Assembly (NCBI GenBank): GCA_043553855.1
Contig: CP121336.1
Span: 1,302,001 to 1,366,000 of the forward strand
From: JAUIAS01 sp030425395
GTDB taxonomy: Bacteria; Pseudomonadota; Alphaproteobacteria; Rhodobacterales; Rhodobacteraceae
Length of the DNA stretch: 64,000 bases
Direction: 5' to 3'
The notes under the pieces are model-generated. The model was given only the letters and a program-made list of their open reading frames with translations, was not told where the DNA came from and ran no database searches. Each line of letters opens with the position of its first letter. The first letter of the stretch is position 1. This document shows, one piece after another, positions 18,004-34,191 of the stretch. The position numbers and the translations under genes were made by a program.

Positions 18004-18474
18004 TTACCAGCGATAATGCGAGAAGGCCTTGTTGGCCTCTGCCATCTTGTGGGTGTCTTCCCGCTTTTTGACGGCGGACCCACGGGATTGAACCGCATCT
18101 ACCAATTCACCGGCCAGACGCTCTTCCATGGTGTTCTCGTTGCGGCTGCGCGATGCGTTGATAAGCCAGCGGATTGCCAGCGCTTCGCGACGCTCAGGAC
18201 GCACTTCAACCGGCACCTGGTAGGTTGCACCACCGACGCGGCGCGAACGCACTTCGACGGACGGCTTGATGTTGTCCAGCGCTTCGTGGAACACCTCCAC
18301 GGGGGCGCGCTTGATCTTGCCTTCAACGCGGTCAAGTGCGTTGTAGACGATACGTTCTGCGACCGACTTCTTGCCGTCGATCATCAGGTTGTTCATGAAT
18401 TTGCTCAGAACGCGGTCGCCATATTTGGCGTCGGGCAGAATTTCGCGTTTCTCTGCGGCGTGACGACGGGACAT
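18004..18474 (-). CDS. rpsG: 30S ribosomal protein S7
   Basis: S7 (uS7) initiates assembly of the 30S head and, in E. coli, represses translation of the str operon. The 156-residue product begins MSRRHAAEKREILPDAKYGD and ends with HKMAEANKAFSHYRW, the usual S7 C-terminus. It lies 12 bp after rpsL. Confidence 0.98.
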   Translation of the reverse strand: MSRRHAAEKREILPDAKYGDRVLSKFMNNLMIDGKKSVAERIVYNALDRVEGKIKRAPVEVFHEALDNIKPSVEVRSRRVGGATYQVPVEVRPERREALAIRWLINASRSRNENTMEERLAGELVDAVQSRGSAVKKREDTHKMAEANKAFSHYRW

Positions 18475-18486
18475 CGTTTCTTCCTC

Positions 18487-18858
18487 TTATTTAGGACGCT
18501 TCGCGCCGTACTTGGAGCGACGCTGTTTACGGTCTTTGACGCCCTGGGTATCCAGCACACCACGCAGGATGTGATAACGGACACCGGGAAGGTCTTTTAC
18601 ACGGCCGCCGCGGATCAGAACCACAGAGTGTTCCTGAAGGTTGTGGCTTTCACCGGGGATGTAGGAGATGACTTCGAAACCGTTGGTCAGACGCACTTTG
18701 GCGACTTTCCGCATGGCCGAGTTCGGCTTCTTGGGCGTCGTTGTATAGACGCGCGTGCAGACGCCCCGTTTCTGGGGGCACTGCTCCAGGTGCATGGACT
18801 TGGAGCGTTTGACTTTCGGCTGCCGCGGCTTGCGGATCAGCTGTTGGATCGTTGGCAT
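18487..18858 (-). CDS. rpsL: 30S ribosomal protein S12
   Basis: S12 (uS12) sits at the decoding centre. The 123-residue product MPTIQQLIRKPRQPK... retains the streptomycin-sensitive loop TTPKKPNSAMRK and the GGRVKDLPGVRYH loop with the Asp that RimO methylthiolates in E. coli. The ATG at 18856-18858 is set by family length and the GGGGAAAGA sequence upstream. The frame stays open upstream to an ATG at 19074, but that stretch overlaps the leader hairpin and has no S12 similarity. Confidence 0.98.
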   Translation of the reverse strand: MPTIQQLIRKPRQPKVKRSKSMHLEQCPQKRGVCTRVYTTTPKKPNSAMRKVAKVRLTNGFEVISYIPGESHNLQEHSVVLIRGGRVKDLPGVRYHILRGVLDTQGVKDRKQRRSKYGAKRPK

Positions 18859-19103
18859 TCCGGTTCTTTCCCCGTTTCGCAACACATGTGTCATGCGGGG
18901 CAGGCCCGCGGTTTCAATAACAGCACCCGGCGCGTCCGCCTGATACCAGCCACGCCTTGCGGCATGACGAAAAAAACCGCCTTCGTCCCTGTAAGCAGGA
19001 ACGACGCGGTGGGTTTCCAGAGGATCGGGCCAATGCCGGCCGGATCGTGTCCACTTAAGCTCTGAGATCGCCATCCGGGAATCCCGGCGGCGCGATGTTG
19101 CGG
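18859..19103 (-). promoter_or_regulatory. rpsL (str operon) mRNA leader
   Basis: About 240 nt of leader separate the str promoter from the S12 start codon. The leader contains a terminator-type hairpin at 18970-19009 and more GC-rich inverted sequence near the promoter. The length and the internal terminator suggest attenuation control of the str operon. Whether a ribosomal protein, antitermination factors or translation of the upstream open frame sets the balance cannot be told from sequence. Confidence 0.55.
18970..19009 (-). terminator. Intrinsic terminator/attenuator in the rpsL leader
   Basis: On the minus strand CCGC-g-TCGT-t-CCTG, loop CTTA, CAGG-g-ACGA-ag-GCGG is followed by seven Ts. 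It lies between the promoter at 19104-19132 and rpsL, so transcription must read through it to reach the str operon. Confidence 0.72.
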
Positions 19104-19132
19104 CGTATAGGGGGAGTCGCTGGTGTTGTCAA
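19104..19132 (-). promoter_or_regulatory. Sigma-70 promoter of the str operon
   Basis: A consensus -35 TTGACA is followed by 17 bp and TATACG on the minus strand. It is the strongest-looking promoter of the translation cluster and lies about 245 bp upstream of rpsL. The -10 lacks T at -7, as do the other ribosomal promoters in the window. Confidence 0.85.
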
Positions 19133-19209
19133 CAGCCCGCCCCGCTTGCCAATACGACCGCCGCATTGCAGGGTCATAGCAGCAGATTTCACCCAAGGGA
19201 ACGCCGCGA

Positions 19210-20016
19210 ATGCAGGTCATCGGCTTATGTCGCTTTTCTTATCCCGGCGACGGCGGATTTCAGGTCGAACACGACGATCTGGCCGAACGGATTGCCTATC
19301 TATACGACGATGGGCGGATGGAGGACCGCTTTCGCCAGTTCGAATGCATCACCCTACCGGGTTTAAAGAATCAGACCGACCCGGATTTTACCTTTGTCAT
19401 CGTGGTCGGAGACCAGATGCCGGACAAATGGCGGCGCAGGCTTGACGAACTTGTAGCGGACATGCCGCAGGCGGTCATCCGCGCCCTGCCCCCCGGCCCG
19501 CACCGTGCAGTCATGCAGGCGGCGATCAATGATGCCAAAAACGATCCAGCAAAGCCGTGCCTGCAATTCCGGCACGATGATGATGACGCGATTGCCATCG
19601 ACTTTGTGGAACGCCTGCGTGGTGTCGCCGCCGATTGCGCGGGCCTGATCGCCGAACGCAGGCTTGTCGCGATTGATTTCATCCACGGCTATTCAGCCGA
19701 GGCCGGACCCGACGGTATTCGGGCCGTCGAAAACATCATGCCGCTCTACGGGGTCGCCCTTGGCATGGCGGTAAAGGGCGGTGTGCAGCAAACGATCATG
19801 AATTTCGGTCACAAGAAACTGAACCGGTTCATGCCGGTGATCAGTCTGACCGACAAGGCAATGTTCGTGCGCGGCCATAACGGATTCAACGATTCCCGCC
19901 AGAAACCCGGGATCAAGACGCCGGATTTCCAGCTCCTTGATCCGTTGGGCGAGGCCGAATTCGGAGCACGCTTCGCGATCGACTGCGATCAGGTCAGGCG
20001 GGTCTTTTCGCGTTAG
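19210..20016 (+). CDS. Putative rhamnosyltransferase-family glycosyltransferase
   Basis: The 268-residue protein resembles the putative rhamnosyl transferase family (PF11316) common in Roseobacters. It starts with a GT-A-like MQVIGLCRFSYPGDGGFQ, followed by QTDPDFTFVIVVGDQMP and an acidic HDDDDA motif (about residues 122-127) that probably binds metal and nucleotide sugar. No signal or membrane helix is seen, so it is cytoplasmic. The acceptor is unknown. It is related to the product of 20891-21706. A 4-bp overlap with the convergent EamA gene marks a compact junction. It lies next to the str promoter, divergent from rpsL. Confidence 0.75.
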   Translation: MQVIGLCRFSYPGDGGFQVEHDDLAERIAYLYDDGRMEDRFRQFECITLPGLKNQTDPDFTFVIVVGDQMPDKWRRRLDELVADMPQAVIRALPPGPHRAVMQAAINDAKNDPAKPCLQFRHDDDDAIAIDFVERLRGVAADCAGLIAERRLVAIDFIHGYSAEAGPDGIRAVENIMPLYGVALGMAVKGGVQQTIMNFGHKKLNRFMPVISLTDKAMFVRGHNGFNDSRQKPGIKTPDFQLLDPLGEAEFGARFAIDCDQVRRVFSR

Positions 20017-20894
20017 GATTTGCCCTGCCGAATCCTGTTTCGGCGCAACATGAACAACCCGCTGCATACCACGATTGCCGCTCCCAAGAGCGTAAGCGGG
20101 CTTGGCCAATGGTCAAAAAACAGCCAACCCAGCCCCGTAGCCCAGAGCAATCCGGTGTAACGGAACGGGGCTACGAAGGACACCTCACCCACGCGCATTA
20201 CCTGTATCGACAGGAAATAGGCCGCCGCGATGATCACAGACGACAGGATGATCAGTTTCAAGTGAAGCGGATCGACCGGCACCCATGTCTGGGTCAATTG
20301 CACCCCACCGGCCGCGGCAAACACGGCGCAGGAGGTAATGAACGTTACAGAAAGTGTTGAGACCTCGGTCGACAATCGCCGCGTGACCAGATCGCGCGCC
20401 GTCACGCAGGCAACCGCGGCCAGCGCATATACGGCATCCATGGTAAATCCTTCCGGGCCTGGGCGCAGAATCAACATGACGCCGACAAATCCCACCACAA
20501 TCGCAGTCAGACGCCGCCACCCTACAGGTTCACCCAGGAACAATGCCGCGCACAGCGTCACGGTCAACGGCAGGGCTTGGAGGATAGCGGTGATATTGGC
20601 CAAGGGCATATTGAACAAGGCCGTGACAAAGAAATAGGCCGCTCCGATCTCGGCCACGCAACGCAGGGCAATCAACTGGCGATCGCGCCGTGTCATGCGA
20701 AAATGCAACCGTCCCATCGCAAGCGCCAAGCCAAGGACCAACAGCCCGGTCAAAGCGGTGCGAATGGTCAAAAGCTGGGCCAGCGGCACCGCGCCGTCGG
20801 TGATCTTGATCGCTGTGTCGCTCAGAGTGAAGGCCGCCATCGACCCCATCATAAGCGCGGCACCAATCGCGTTCGGGGACATCCGCGCCCTCAT
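20013..20894 (-). CDS. EamA/DMT-family transporter
   Basis: A 293-residue membrane protein with about ten hydrophobic helices arranged as two EamA repeats, typical of the drug/metabolite transporter superfamily. The second repeat carries VMRVGEVSFVAPFRYTGLLWA, a segment also found in the paralogue at 61390-62298. Substrate unknown. It starts within the end of the neighbouring glycosyltransferase gene (4-bp ATGA-type overlap at 20891-20894), so the two form a coupled pair. An internal start at MSPNAIG is an alternative. Confidence 0.85.
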   Translation of the reverse strand: MRARMSPNAIGAALMMGSMAAFTLSDTAIKITDGAVPLAQLLTIRTALTGLLVLGLALAMGRLHFRMTRRDRQLIALRCVAEIGAAYFFVTALFNMPLANITAILQALPLTVTLCAALFLGEPVGWRRLTAIVVGFVGVMLILRPGPEGFTMDAVYALAAVACVTARDLVTRRLSTEVSTLSVTFITSCAVFAAAGGVQLTQTWVPVDPLHLKLIILSSVIIAAAYFLSIQVMRVGEVSFVAPFRYTGLLWATGLGWLFFDHWPSPLTLLGAAIVVCSGLFMLRRNRIRQGKS

Positions 20895-21706
20895 CCCAAG
20901 GCCGCCATACTATCGGGCCTGATCCCGAATGCAGTCTTGAGAACAAAGCGCGCGCGCTTGGGGCCTAGTGTCTTGAACCCGTCCGGGTCGACCGGGTTGG
21001 AATCGTTGTCCCGGTGGATCGTGCGCAGAAACATGCGCGGCGTCGCATCTGCGAAGACCGGATAGTATTGCGCCAGCGCGCGATGGTTGCGCCGAAAAAC
21101 GTTGCCCGGGTAATCAATCGGTGCCACGAGTGTCAGCCCGATCCCGAGGGGATTGCGAACAGTCACATCCTGCATGGCGATTTCGCCGCCTCCCAGTGTT
21201 GCGAATACCCCGGACTGATAGGAAATCACGAACGGTGCGCCATTGGTTGCGCCGGCAATATGCGGCGCGATGCCGTGGGTGTGTTCCACCAGAATGGTCT
21301 TGATCGCGTCGTCATCGTCCATGCGCATGGTGCCCACGTGGGTGGTGCCTGGGGGTGACGGAACCATGTCCAGCGCGGCCTTGATGGCCGGGAACTGGCC
21401 ACCCACCGGCAACGCGATGACCCGCACCCACGGGTAAGGTGACAGGATCTGCTCCAGATGGTCGCGCGCCGCCACCGGCAGGGTATCCCCGGTCAGGACG
21501 ATAACATCCAGATCATGCGAGGTCTGCGCCGCAAGCGCGGGCAGGGTCAGCGCCTCGAACATCGCGAACCGCCGCTCAAGCCGAGCGGGGTTGTACAGCA
21601 TCTCACGTACCGCACCGATCCCCGCAGACGAATTGCTGAAGCCTCCTTCTGAAAGAAAGGAGAACCGGATCACCATTTTCAGATGCATTCGGAACGGTTG
21701 GGCCAC
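20891..21706 (-). CDS. Putative rhamnosyltransferase-family glycosyltransferase
   Basis: The 271-residue protein shares its layout with the product of 19210-20016: KMVIRFSFLSEGGFSN at the N-terminus, QTSHDLDVIVLTGDTLP, and MRMDDDDAI as the metal/nucleotide-sugar motif. It is predicted cytoplasmic. It is coupled to the downstream EamA transporter by a 4-bp overlap, which suggests a shared role in making or exporting a glycan or small molecule. The start could also be the later MHLKMVIRF. No operon link with rpoC, which ends before a terminator. Confidence 0.72.
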   Translation of the reverse strand: MAQPFRMHLKMVIRFSFLSEGGFSNSSAGIGAVREMLYNPARLERRFAMFEALTLPALAAQTSHDLDVIVLTGDTLPVAARDHLEQILSPYPWVRVIALPVGGQFPAIKAALDMVPSPPGTTHVGTMRMDDDDAIKTILVEHTHGIAPHIAGATNGAPFVISYQSGVFATLGGGEIAMQDVTVRNPLGIGLTLVAPIDYPGNVFRRNHRALAQYYPVFADATPRMFLRTIHRDNDSNPVDPDGFKTLGPKRARFVLKTAFGIRPDSMAALG

Positions 21707-21799
21707 TTGCTCTGCTCTTTTGTCCAGGGCGTTCTTCTGGCTGTCACGCTATCCGATCCGCCACGACTTGCCAGCACAAAACCTTATCCAGAAACGCGA

Positions 21800-21826
21800 A
21801 AGGCCCCGCCGGTCGGGCGGGGCCTT
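21800..21826 (-). terminator. Terminator after rpoC
   Basis: AAGGCCCCGCC and GGCGGGGCCTT form an 11-bp arm with a 5-base loop. On the minus strand the following TTTCGCGTTTC is a weak U-tract. Position, 20 bp after the rpoC stop, supports its role. Confidence 0.72.
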
Positions 21827-21845
21827 GTCTGTCTTGTTACTGCGA

Positions 21846-26087
<4,242 letters not shown>

Positions 26088-26142
26088 CTTGATACCTCAG
26101 ATTTCGTGCGGGACAGGGTGGAGAGAAAAAGGGCCAAGGCCC

Positions 26143-30279
<4,137 letters not shown>

Positions 30280-30534
30280 GTCAGCTGTCACCTTTTCAGT
30301 TTCTCTTCGGACAATCCGGCCGTCGGGCCCCGACCGTTTGCCCATACGAGACGATGCGGTAGGATCTATTCATGGCCTCCGTCCCAATGGCGGCCTCCCG
30401 ATCCCAGAACCGTATCTTGGGAAAAGCCACCTCAATGGCTCTTTCCAAGACGGGTTCGACTGGACCCGGATGCACTCCGGGCCCAGCCAATTTTTTCGGA
30501 CCGCCGATCGCAATCGGCAGCGCGGTAACCAGCC
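30280..30534 (-). promoter_or_regulatory. rplL-rpoB intergenic leader with hairpins
   Basis: The 255-bp interval contains two clear hairpins on the minus strand: CCCGGA/TCCGGG with flanking pairs at 30462-30484, and GCCGAT/ATCGGC near 30503-30518. Neither is followed by a T-tract on the minus strand, so they look like processing or pausing structures rather than terminators. No gene is evident. Confidence 0.4.
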
Positions 30535-30909
30535 TTAGGCCAGTTCGACCTCGGCGCCAGCTGCTTCCAGCTTGCCCTTGATCTCTTCGGCTTCCGCCTT
30601 GTCGACGCCTTCTTTGATCTTGCCGCCGGCTTCGACCAGGTCCTTGGCTTCTTTGAGGCCCAGACCGGTGATTCCGCGAACTTCCTTGATCACGTTGATC
30701 TTGGATGCGCCGGCGTTCTTGAGAACGACGTCGAATTCGGTCTGCTCTTCTTCGGCTGCGCCGCCGCCATCTGCGGGGCCTGCCATCATTACGGCGCCGC
30801 CAGCTGCGGGCTCGATGCCGTATTCATCCTTGAGGATGGTTTTCAGTTCTTGTGCTTCCAGCAGGGTCAGACCAACGATCTCTTCTGCCAGTTTCTTCAG
30901 ATCAGCCAT
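30535..30909 (-). CDS. rplL: 50S ribosomal protein L7/L12
   Basis: L7/L12 (bL12) forms the flexible stalk that recruits translational GTPases. The 124-residue product MADLKKLAEEIVGLTLLEAQELK has the dimerisation N-domain, an Ala/Gly hinge (AAGGAVMMAGPADGGGAA) and the C-domain KNAGASKINVIKEVRGITGLGLKEAKDLVE. The ATG at 30907-30909 is chosen; an in-frame extension to 30954 is not L12-like. It follows rplJ by 71 bp. Confidence 0.98.
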   Translation of the reverse strand: MADLKKLAEEIVGLTLLEAQELKTILKDEYGIEPAAGGAVMMAGPADGGGAAEEEQTEFDVVLKNAGASKINVIKEVRGITGLGLKEAKDLVEAGGKIKEGVDKAEAEEIKGKLEAAGAEVELA

Positions 30910-30980
30910 GTTAAGCTCTTTCCGTTGACTAAAGTGTGTTCCAACGTCGGGCATTCAGCCACAACGCCGATAGACAGTGC

Positions 30981-31496
30981 TTAGGCGGCCGCCTTGTCCT
31001 CGATCGTGGACAAGATGGACGCGATGTTCGAAGCAGGTGCGCCAATGGCCCCGGCAATGTTCGAAGCAGGTGCGCCGATGCAGCCGACGATGGAAGCGAT
31101 AAGCTCCTCGCGCGACGGCATTTTCGACACGGCCTCGACACCAGCCCGGTCCAGAGCCGTCTCACCCATGGCCCCACCAAGGATTTCGAACTTTTTGTTC
31201 TCCTTGGCAAAGTCTTCCGCGACCTTGGCTGCTGCCACTGGGTCTTCGGAATAGGTCAGAACGGTCATACCCGTCAGAAGCTCGGTCATGCTTTCGCATG
31301 GCTGACCCTGAAGGGCGATCTTGGCGAGCCTGTTCTTGGCAACACGCACGGAGCCGCCCACGTCGCGAGCACGCGCGCGGAGGTCCTGCATCTCAGCAAC
31401 TGTCAGACCGGCGTAGTGGGCAACCACAACGACGCCAGAGCTTTCAAAGATCTGGCCGAGTTCCTCGACCACTTTCTCTTTCTGGGCTCTATCCAC
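30981..31496 (-). CDS. rplJ: 50S ribosomal protein L10
   Basis: L10 (uL10) anchors the L12 stalk dimers and represses its own operon by binding the mRNA leader. The 171-residue product begins MDRAQKEKVVEELGQIFESSG from a GTG start with GGAG 7 nt upstream. VAKNRLAKIAL and the Ala-rich C-terminal helix that binds L12 (IGAPASNIAGAIGAPASNIASIL, a duplicated element) are visible. The 226-bp leader before it is the likely autoregulatory target. Confidence 0.98.
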   Translation of the reverse strand: MDRAQKEKVVEELGQIFESSGVVVVAHYAGLTVAEMQDLRARARDVGGSVRVAKNRLAKIALQGQPCESMTELLTGMTVLTYSEDPVAAAKVAEDFAKENKKFEILGGAMGETALDRAGVEAVSKMPSREELIASIVGCIGAPASNIAGAIGAPASNIASILSTIEDKAAA

Positions 31497-31722
31497 AGTT
31501 TCACTCCAAGTATGGGGGTTTCCCCCCGGCTCAATTCAGGATGCAGCATGTGCCACACCCGTTACGGGTCCAAATTCAGGGTCCCGAGCCAAAACCACCC
31601 TAGGGTGAAAAGTCTCGTTCCCCATCTCAGGAAGGATTTATGTCTGCCTTTGGCACACACCCTCCGTCTCGGACAGGACGGGGCCGGTTACAGCCCCGCC
31701 ATCTGACGCTTGCGCGTCAAAT
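31497..31722 (-). promoter_or_regulatory. rplJ leader (candidate L10 autoregulatory leader)
   Basis: The 226 bp between rplA and rplJ hold several inverted repeats on the minus strand: GGGGCTGTAACCGGCCCC just after rplA, and GGGGGGAAACCCCC about 15 nt before the ribosome-binding site of rplJ. Position and length match the L10 leader known in many bacteria. The assignment rests on location and pairing, not on a covariance search. Confidence 0.5.
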
Positions 31723-32421
31723 TCACTCGGCGGAAGCGTCCGCCACATCAACGCTGACACCCGGACCCATGGTCGAGCTCAGCGCGATTTTCTTCAGATA
31801 GGTGCCTTTGGCACCTGTCGGCTTGGCCTTGGCAACCGCGCCAACGAAGGCACGGATGTTTTCGATCAGCTTGGCGTCATCAAAGGACGCCTTGCCAACA
31901 CCTGCGTGGACCACACCGGCCTTTTCGGCCTTGAACTGGACTTCGCCGCCCTTGGCGTTCTGAACCGCCTGCGCCACATCCATGGTCACGGTGCCGACCT
32001 TGGGGTTCGGCATCAGGTTGCGCGGACCAAGGACTTTGCCCAGACGCCCGACGATAGGCATCATGTCCGGCGTCGCGATGCAGCGATCAAATTCGATGGT
32101 GCCGCCCTGAATGGTTTCCATCAGGTCTTCTGCACCAACGATATCCGCGCCAGCTTCCTTGGCTTCGTCTGCCTTGGCACCACGTGCAAACACGGCGACG
32201 CGCACGGTTTTGCCAGTCCCGTTGGGCAGGCCGACAACACCGCGCACCATCTGGTCCGCGTGGCGGGGATCAACCCCGAGGTTCATCGAAATCTCGACGG
32301 TTTCGTCGAATTTGGCCGTCGCGTTCGCCTTGATCAGCGTAACGGCTTCGGCCACGGTCAGGTCTTCCTTGCCAGCGAATGCTTCGCGTGCGGCGCGGGT
32401 GCGTTTTCCGAGCTTTGCCAT
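31723..32421 (-). CDS. rplA: 50S ribosomal protein L1
   Basis: L1 (uL1) forms the mobile stalk that guides deacylated tRNA from the E site, and represses the L11 operon in E. coli. The 232-residue product has FDETVEISMNLGVDPRHADQMVRG and GKVLGPRNLMPNPKVGTVT. It starts one base after the rplK stop codon. Confidence 0.98.
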   Translation of the reverse strand: MAKLGKRTRAAREAFAGKEDLTVAEAVTLIKANATAKFDETVEISMNLGVDPRHADQMVRGVVGLPNGTGKTVRVAVFARGAKADEAKEAGADIVGAEDLMETIQGGTIEFDRCIATPDMMPIVGRLGKVLGPRNLMPNPKVGTVTMDVAQAVQNAKGGEVQFKAEKAGVVHAGVGKASFDDAKLIENIRAFVGAVAKAKPTGAKGTYLKKIALSSTMGPGVSVDVADASAE

Positions 32422-32422
32422 A

Positions 32423-32848
32423 TTACTTAACCTCGATACCCATCGACCGGGCAGAGCCCAGGATGATCTGCATTGCGCCCTCGATATCGTTGGCGTTGAG
32501 GTCCTTCATCTTGGCCTCAGCGATTTCGCGGATCTGCGCGGGCGTCACGCTACCGGCGGTTTCCCGCGACGGTTTGTTCGCACCGGATTTGATCTTGGCG
32601 GCCTTCTTGAGGTAATAAGACGCAGGCGGCGTCTTGATTTCCATCGTGAAGGACTTGTCCTGATAGTAGGTGATTACGGTGGGGCAAGGAGCGCCGGGCT
32701 CCATGTCTGCGGTCTTGGCGTTGAACGCCTTGCAGAATTCCATGATGTTGATGCCGCGCTGACCCAGCGCCGGACCGACCGGCGGCGACGGGTTCGCTTG
32801 GCCGGCTTTCACCTGAAGCTTCAGGGTGCCCATGAGTTTCTTGGCCAT
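32423..32848 (-). CDS. rplK: 50S ribosomal protein L11
   Basis: L11 (uL11) is part of the GTPase-associated centre and is needed for RelA activation; it is the thiostrepton site. The 141-residue product contains LQVKAGQANPSPPVGPALGQRGINIMEFC and the C-terminal RNA-binding domain ending SARSMGIEVK. A Shine-Dalgarno (AAAGGAGAAGG) precedes the ATG. The gap to nusG is 126 bp. Confidence 0.98.
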   Translation of the reverse strand: MAKKLMGTLKLQVKAGQANPSPPVGPALGQRGINIMEFCKAFNAKTADMEPGAPCPTVITYYQDKSFTMEIKTPPASYYLKKAAKIKSGANKPSRETAGSVTPAQIREIAEAKMKDLNANDIEGAMQIILGSARSMGIEVK

Positions 32849-32974
32849 TGGCCTTCTCCTTTTCCAACACCGTCCGGGCGCGCCCTTCGGGTTTTGATGT
32901 TGTCGTGGTCCGGATTGCCCGCCGCGGCGACCGCCCCTCCCACGTTAAGCGCCACCCCGCGGGGCGGCAGTTCA

Positions 32975-33508
32975 TCAGATCTGTTTGTTGACCTGAGTGA
33001 ATTCCAATTCGACCGGCGTCTCCCGGCCAAAGATCGACACCGACACCTTGAGGCGCTGGTTGTCCTCGTCGACCTCTTCGATCATGCCGTCGAAATCCTC
33101 GAACGGACCGTCGGCAACCTTGACCTTTTCACCCACTTCAAAGTGGATGAGCGTGCGCGGCGTTTCCTCGCCTTCCTGAACGCGGTTCAGGATCTGATTC
33201 ACTTCGGCGTCGCGCATCGGCATCGGACGCCCCTGCGGCCCAAGGAACCCGGTCACGCGGTTGATCGAGCTGATCAGGTGATAGCCACGGTCGGACATCT
33301 CCATATGGACCAGCACGTAGCCGGGCATGAAGCGACGCTCGGTCGTGACCTTCTTGCCGCGCCGCACCTCGATAACCTCTTCGGTGGGAACAAGGATCTC
33401 GTCGATCTCGTCCTCCAGCCCCTGCTCGGCGACCGAAGTCCGGATCTGTTCGGCGATCTTCTTCTCGAAGTTCGAGAGAACGCTAACCGAGTACCACCGT
33501 TTCGCCAT
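32975..33508 (-). CDS. nusG: Transcription termination/antitermination protein NusG
   Basis: NusG binds RNA polymerase through its NGN domain and Rho or S10 through its KOW domain, linking transcription with termination and translation. The 177-residue product starts MAKRWYSVSVLSNFEKKIAEQ at 33506-33508, has the NGN core MPGYVLVHMEMSD and the C-terminal KOW FEVGEKVKVADGPFEDFDGMIEEVD. An open frame continues upstream to 33574 but lacks family similarity. The 217-bp gap before it holds no recognisable gene. Confidence 0.98.
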   Translation of the reverse strand: MAKRWYSVSVLSNFEKKIAEQIRTSVAEQGLEDEIDEILVPTEEVIEVRRGKKVTTERRFMPGYVLVHMEMSDRGYHLISSINRVTGFLGPQGRPMPMRDAEVNQILNRVQEGEETPRTLIHFEVGEKVKVADGPFEDFDGMIEEVDEDNQRLKVSVSIFGRETPVELEFTQVNKQI

Positions 33509-33725
33509 GAAGCCTGCCGCCCTTATTCTCATCACGTCCAAAGAACGCTTTTCGTCAAAATCAGCGCGCGTCACCCGCGCAGCCCGTCGAACAAAAAATC
33601 GGCGCGCAACACGAATCGCCGCACGCCATCTGTTCGAATTGTGGTGTCACCTACCGCCAAGGACCAAAATGATCAAGACCCAAGCCCCGATATTTCATCC
33701 AAGCGCCCTCAAAGGCGAAGGGCCA

Positions 33726-33920
33726 TCAGAACAGGCCGAGCAATCCCTGAAGGCCACTGCGGATCAAAAGATCGACAAGCGCGAAAAACACCGCCGTGAG
33801 AGCGGCCATAACGAACACCATAATGGTGGTCAGGAAAACTTCGCGCCGCGTCGGCCACACAACCTTGGAAACCTCGGCGCGGACTTGCTGAACGAACTGG
33901 ACTGGATTGGTAGAGGCCAT
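33726..33920 (-). CDS. secE: Preprotein translocase subunit SecE
   Basis: SecE clamps SecY in the translocon. The 64-residue product MASTNPVQFVQQVRAEVSKVVWPTRREV... is the short, single-helix form. It shows the conserved amphipathic helix with VVWPTRRE and one transmembrane segment. The start is set at the ATG at 33918-33920. It follows tRNA-Trp, the usual order in this group. Confidence 0.97.
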   Translation of the reverse strand: MASTNPVQFVQQVRAEVSKVVWPTRREVFLTTIMVFVMAALTAVFFALVDLLIRSGLQGLLGLF

Positions 33921-34018
33921 CGGGCACAATTCCTTGGATCTGGATGCGTCGTCAGTTAACCGGCGCAGGCACAAGTTTCAACCCCGGCAGGGCGCGGTGT
34001 ATTCGCATTTTCAGGGAA

Positions 34019-34094
34019 TGGCAGGGGCAGCAGGGTTCGAACCCGCGACCTACGGTTTTGGAGACCGTCGCTCTACCAGCTGAGCTATACCCCT
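34019..34094 (-). tRNA. tRNA-Trp (anticodon CCA)
   Basis: The minus strand folds as a cloverleaf: acceptor AGGGGTA with TGCCCCT, D-arm AGCTCAGCTGGTAGAGC, anticodon loop CTCCAAA with CCA at 34059-34061, and T-arm with GGTTCGAACCC. The discriminator base is G and the 3' CCA is encoded (34019-34021). Its promoter lies at 34107-34135. It is probably co-transcribed with secE-nusG. Confidence 0.97.
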
Positions 34095-34106
34095 ATTCCG
34101 GCACCG

Positions 34107-34135
34107 TGATTATTCGGGACCGCTGCGGTTTGCAA
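34107..34135 (-). promoter_or_regulatory. Sigma-70 promoter for tRNA-Trp-secE-nusG
   Basis: TTGCAA, 17 bp, TAATCA on the minus strand lies 12 bp upstream of the mature 5' end of tRNA-Trp. The spacing suits a tRNA transcript with a short leader. The -10 again ends without T. Confidence 0.65.
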
Positions 34136-34191
34136 GCGGCTTTTCGCTGTTTGCGAACCAAGGATGGCTCATGGGCTATACCGTCACCTGT

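Noticed and set aside
18859..19074. In-frame extension of S12 by 72 codons from an ATG at 19074
   Set aside because: S12 is invariably about 123-140 residues starting MPTIQQL; the extension overlaps the leader terminator and has no similarity. It is kept only as a possible leader frame.
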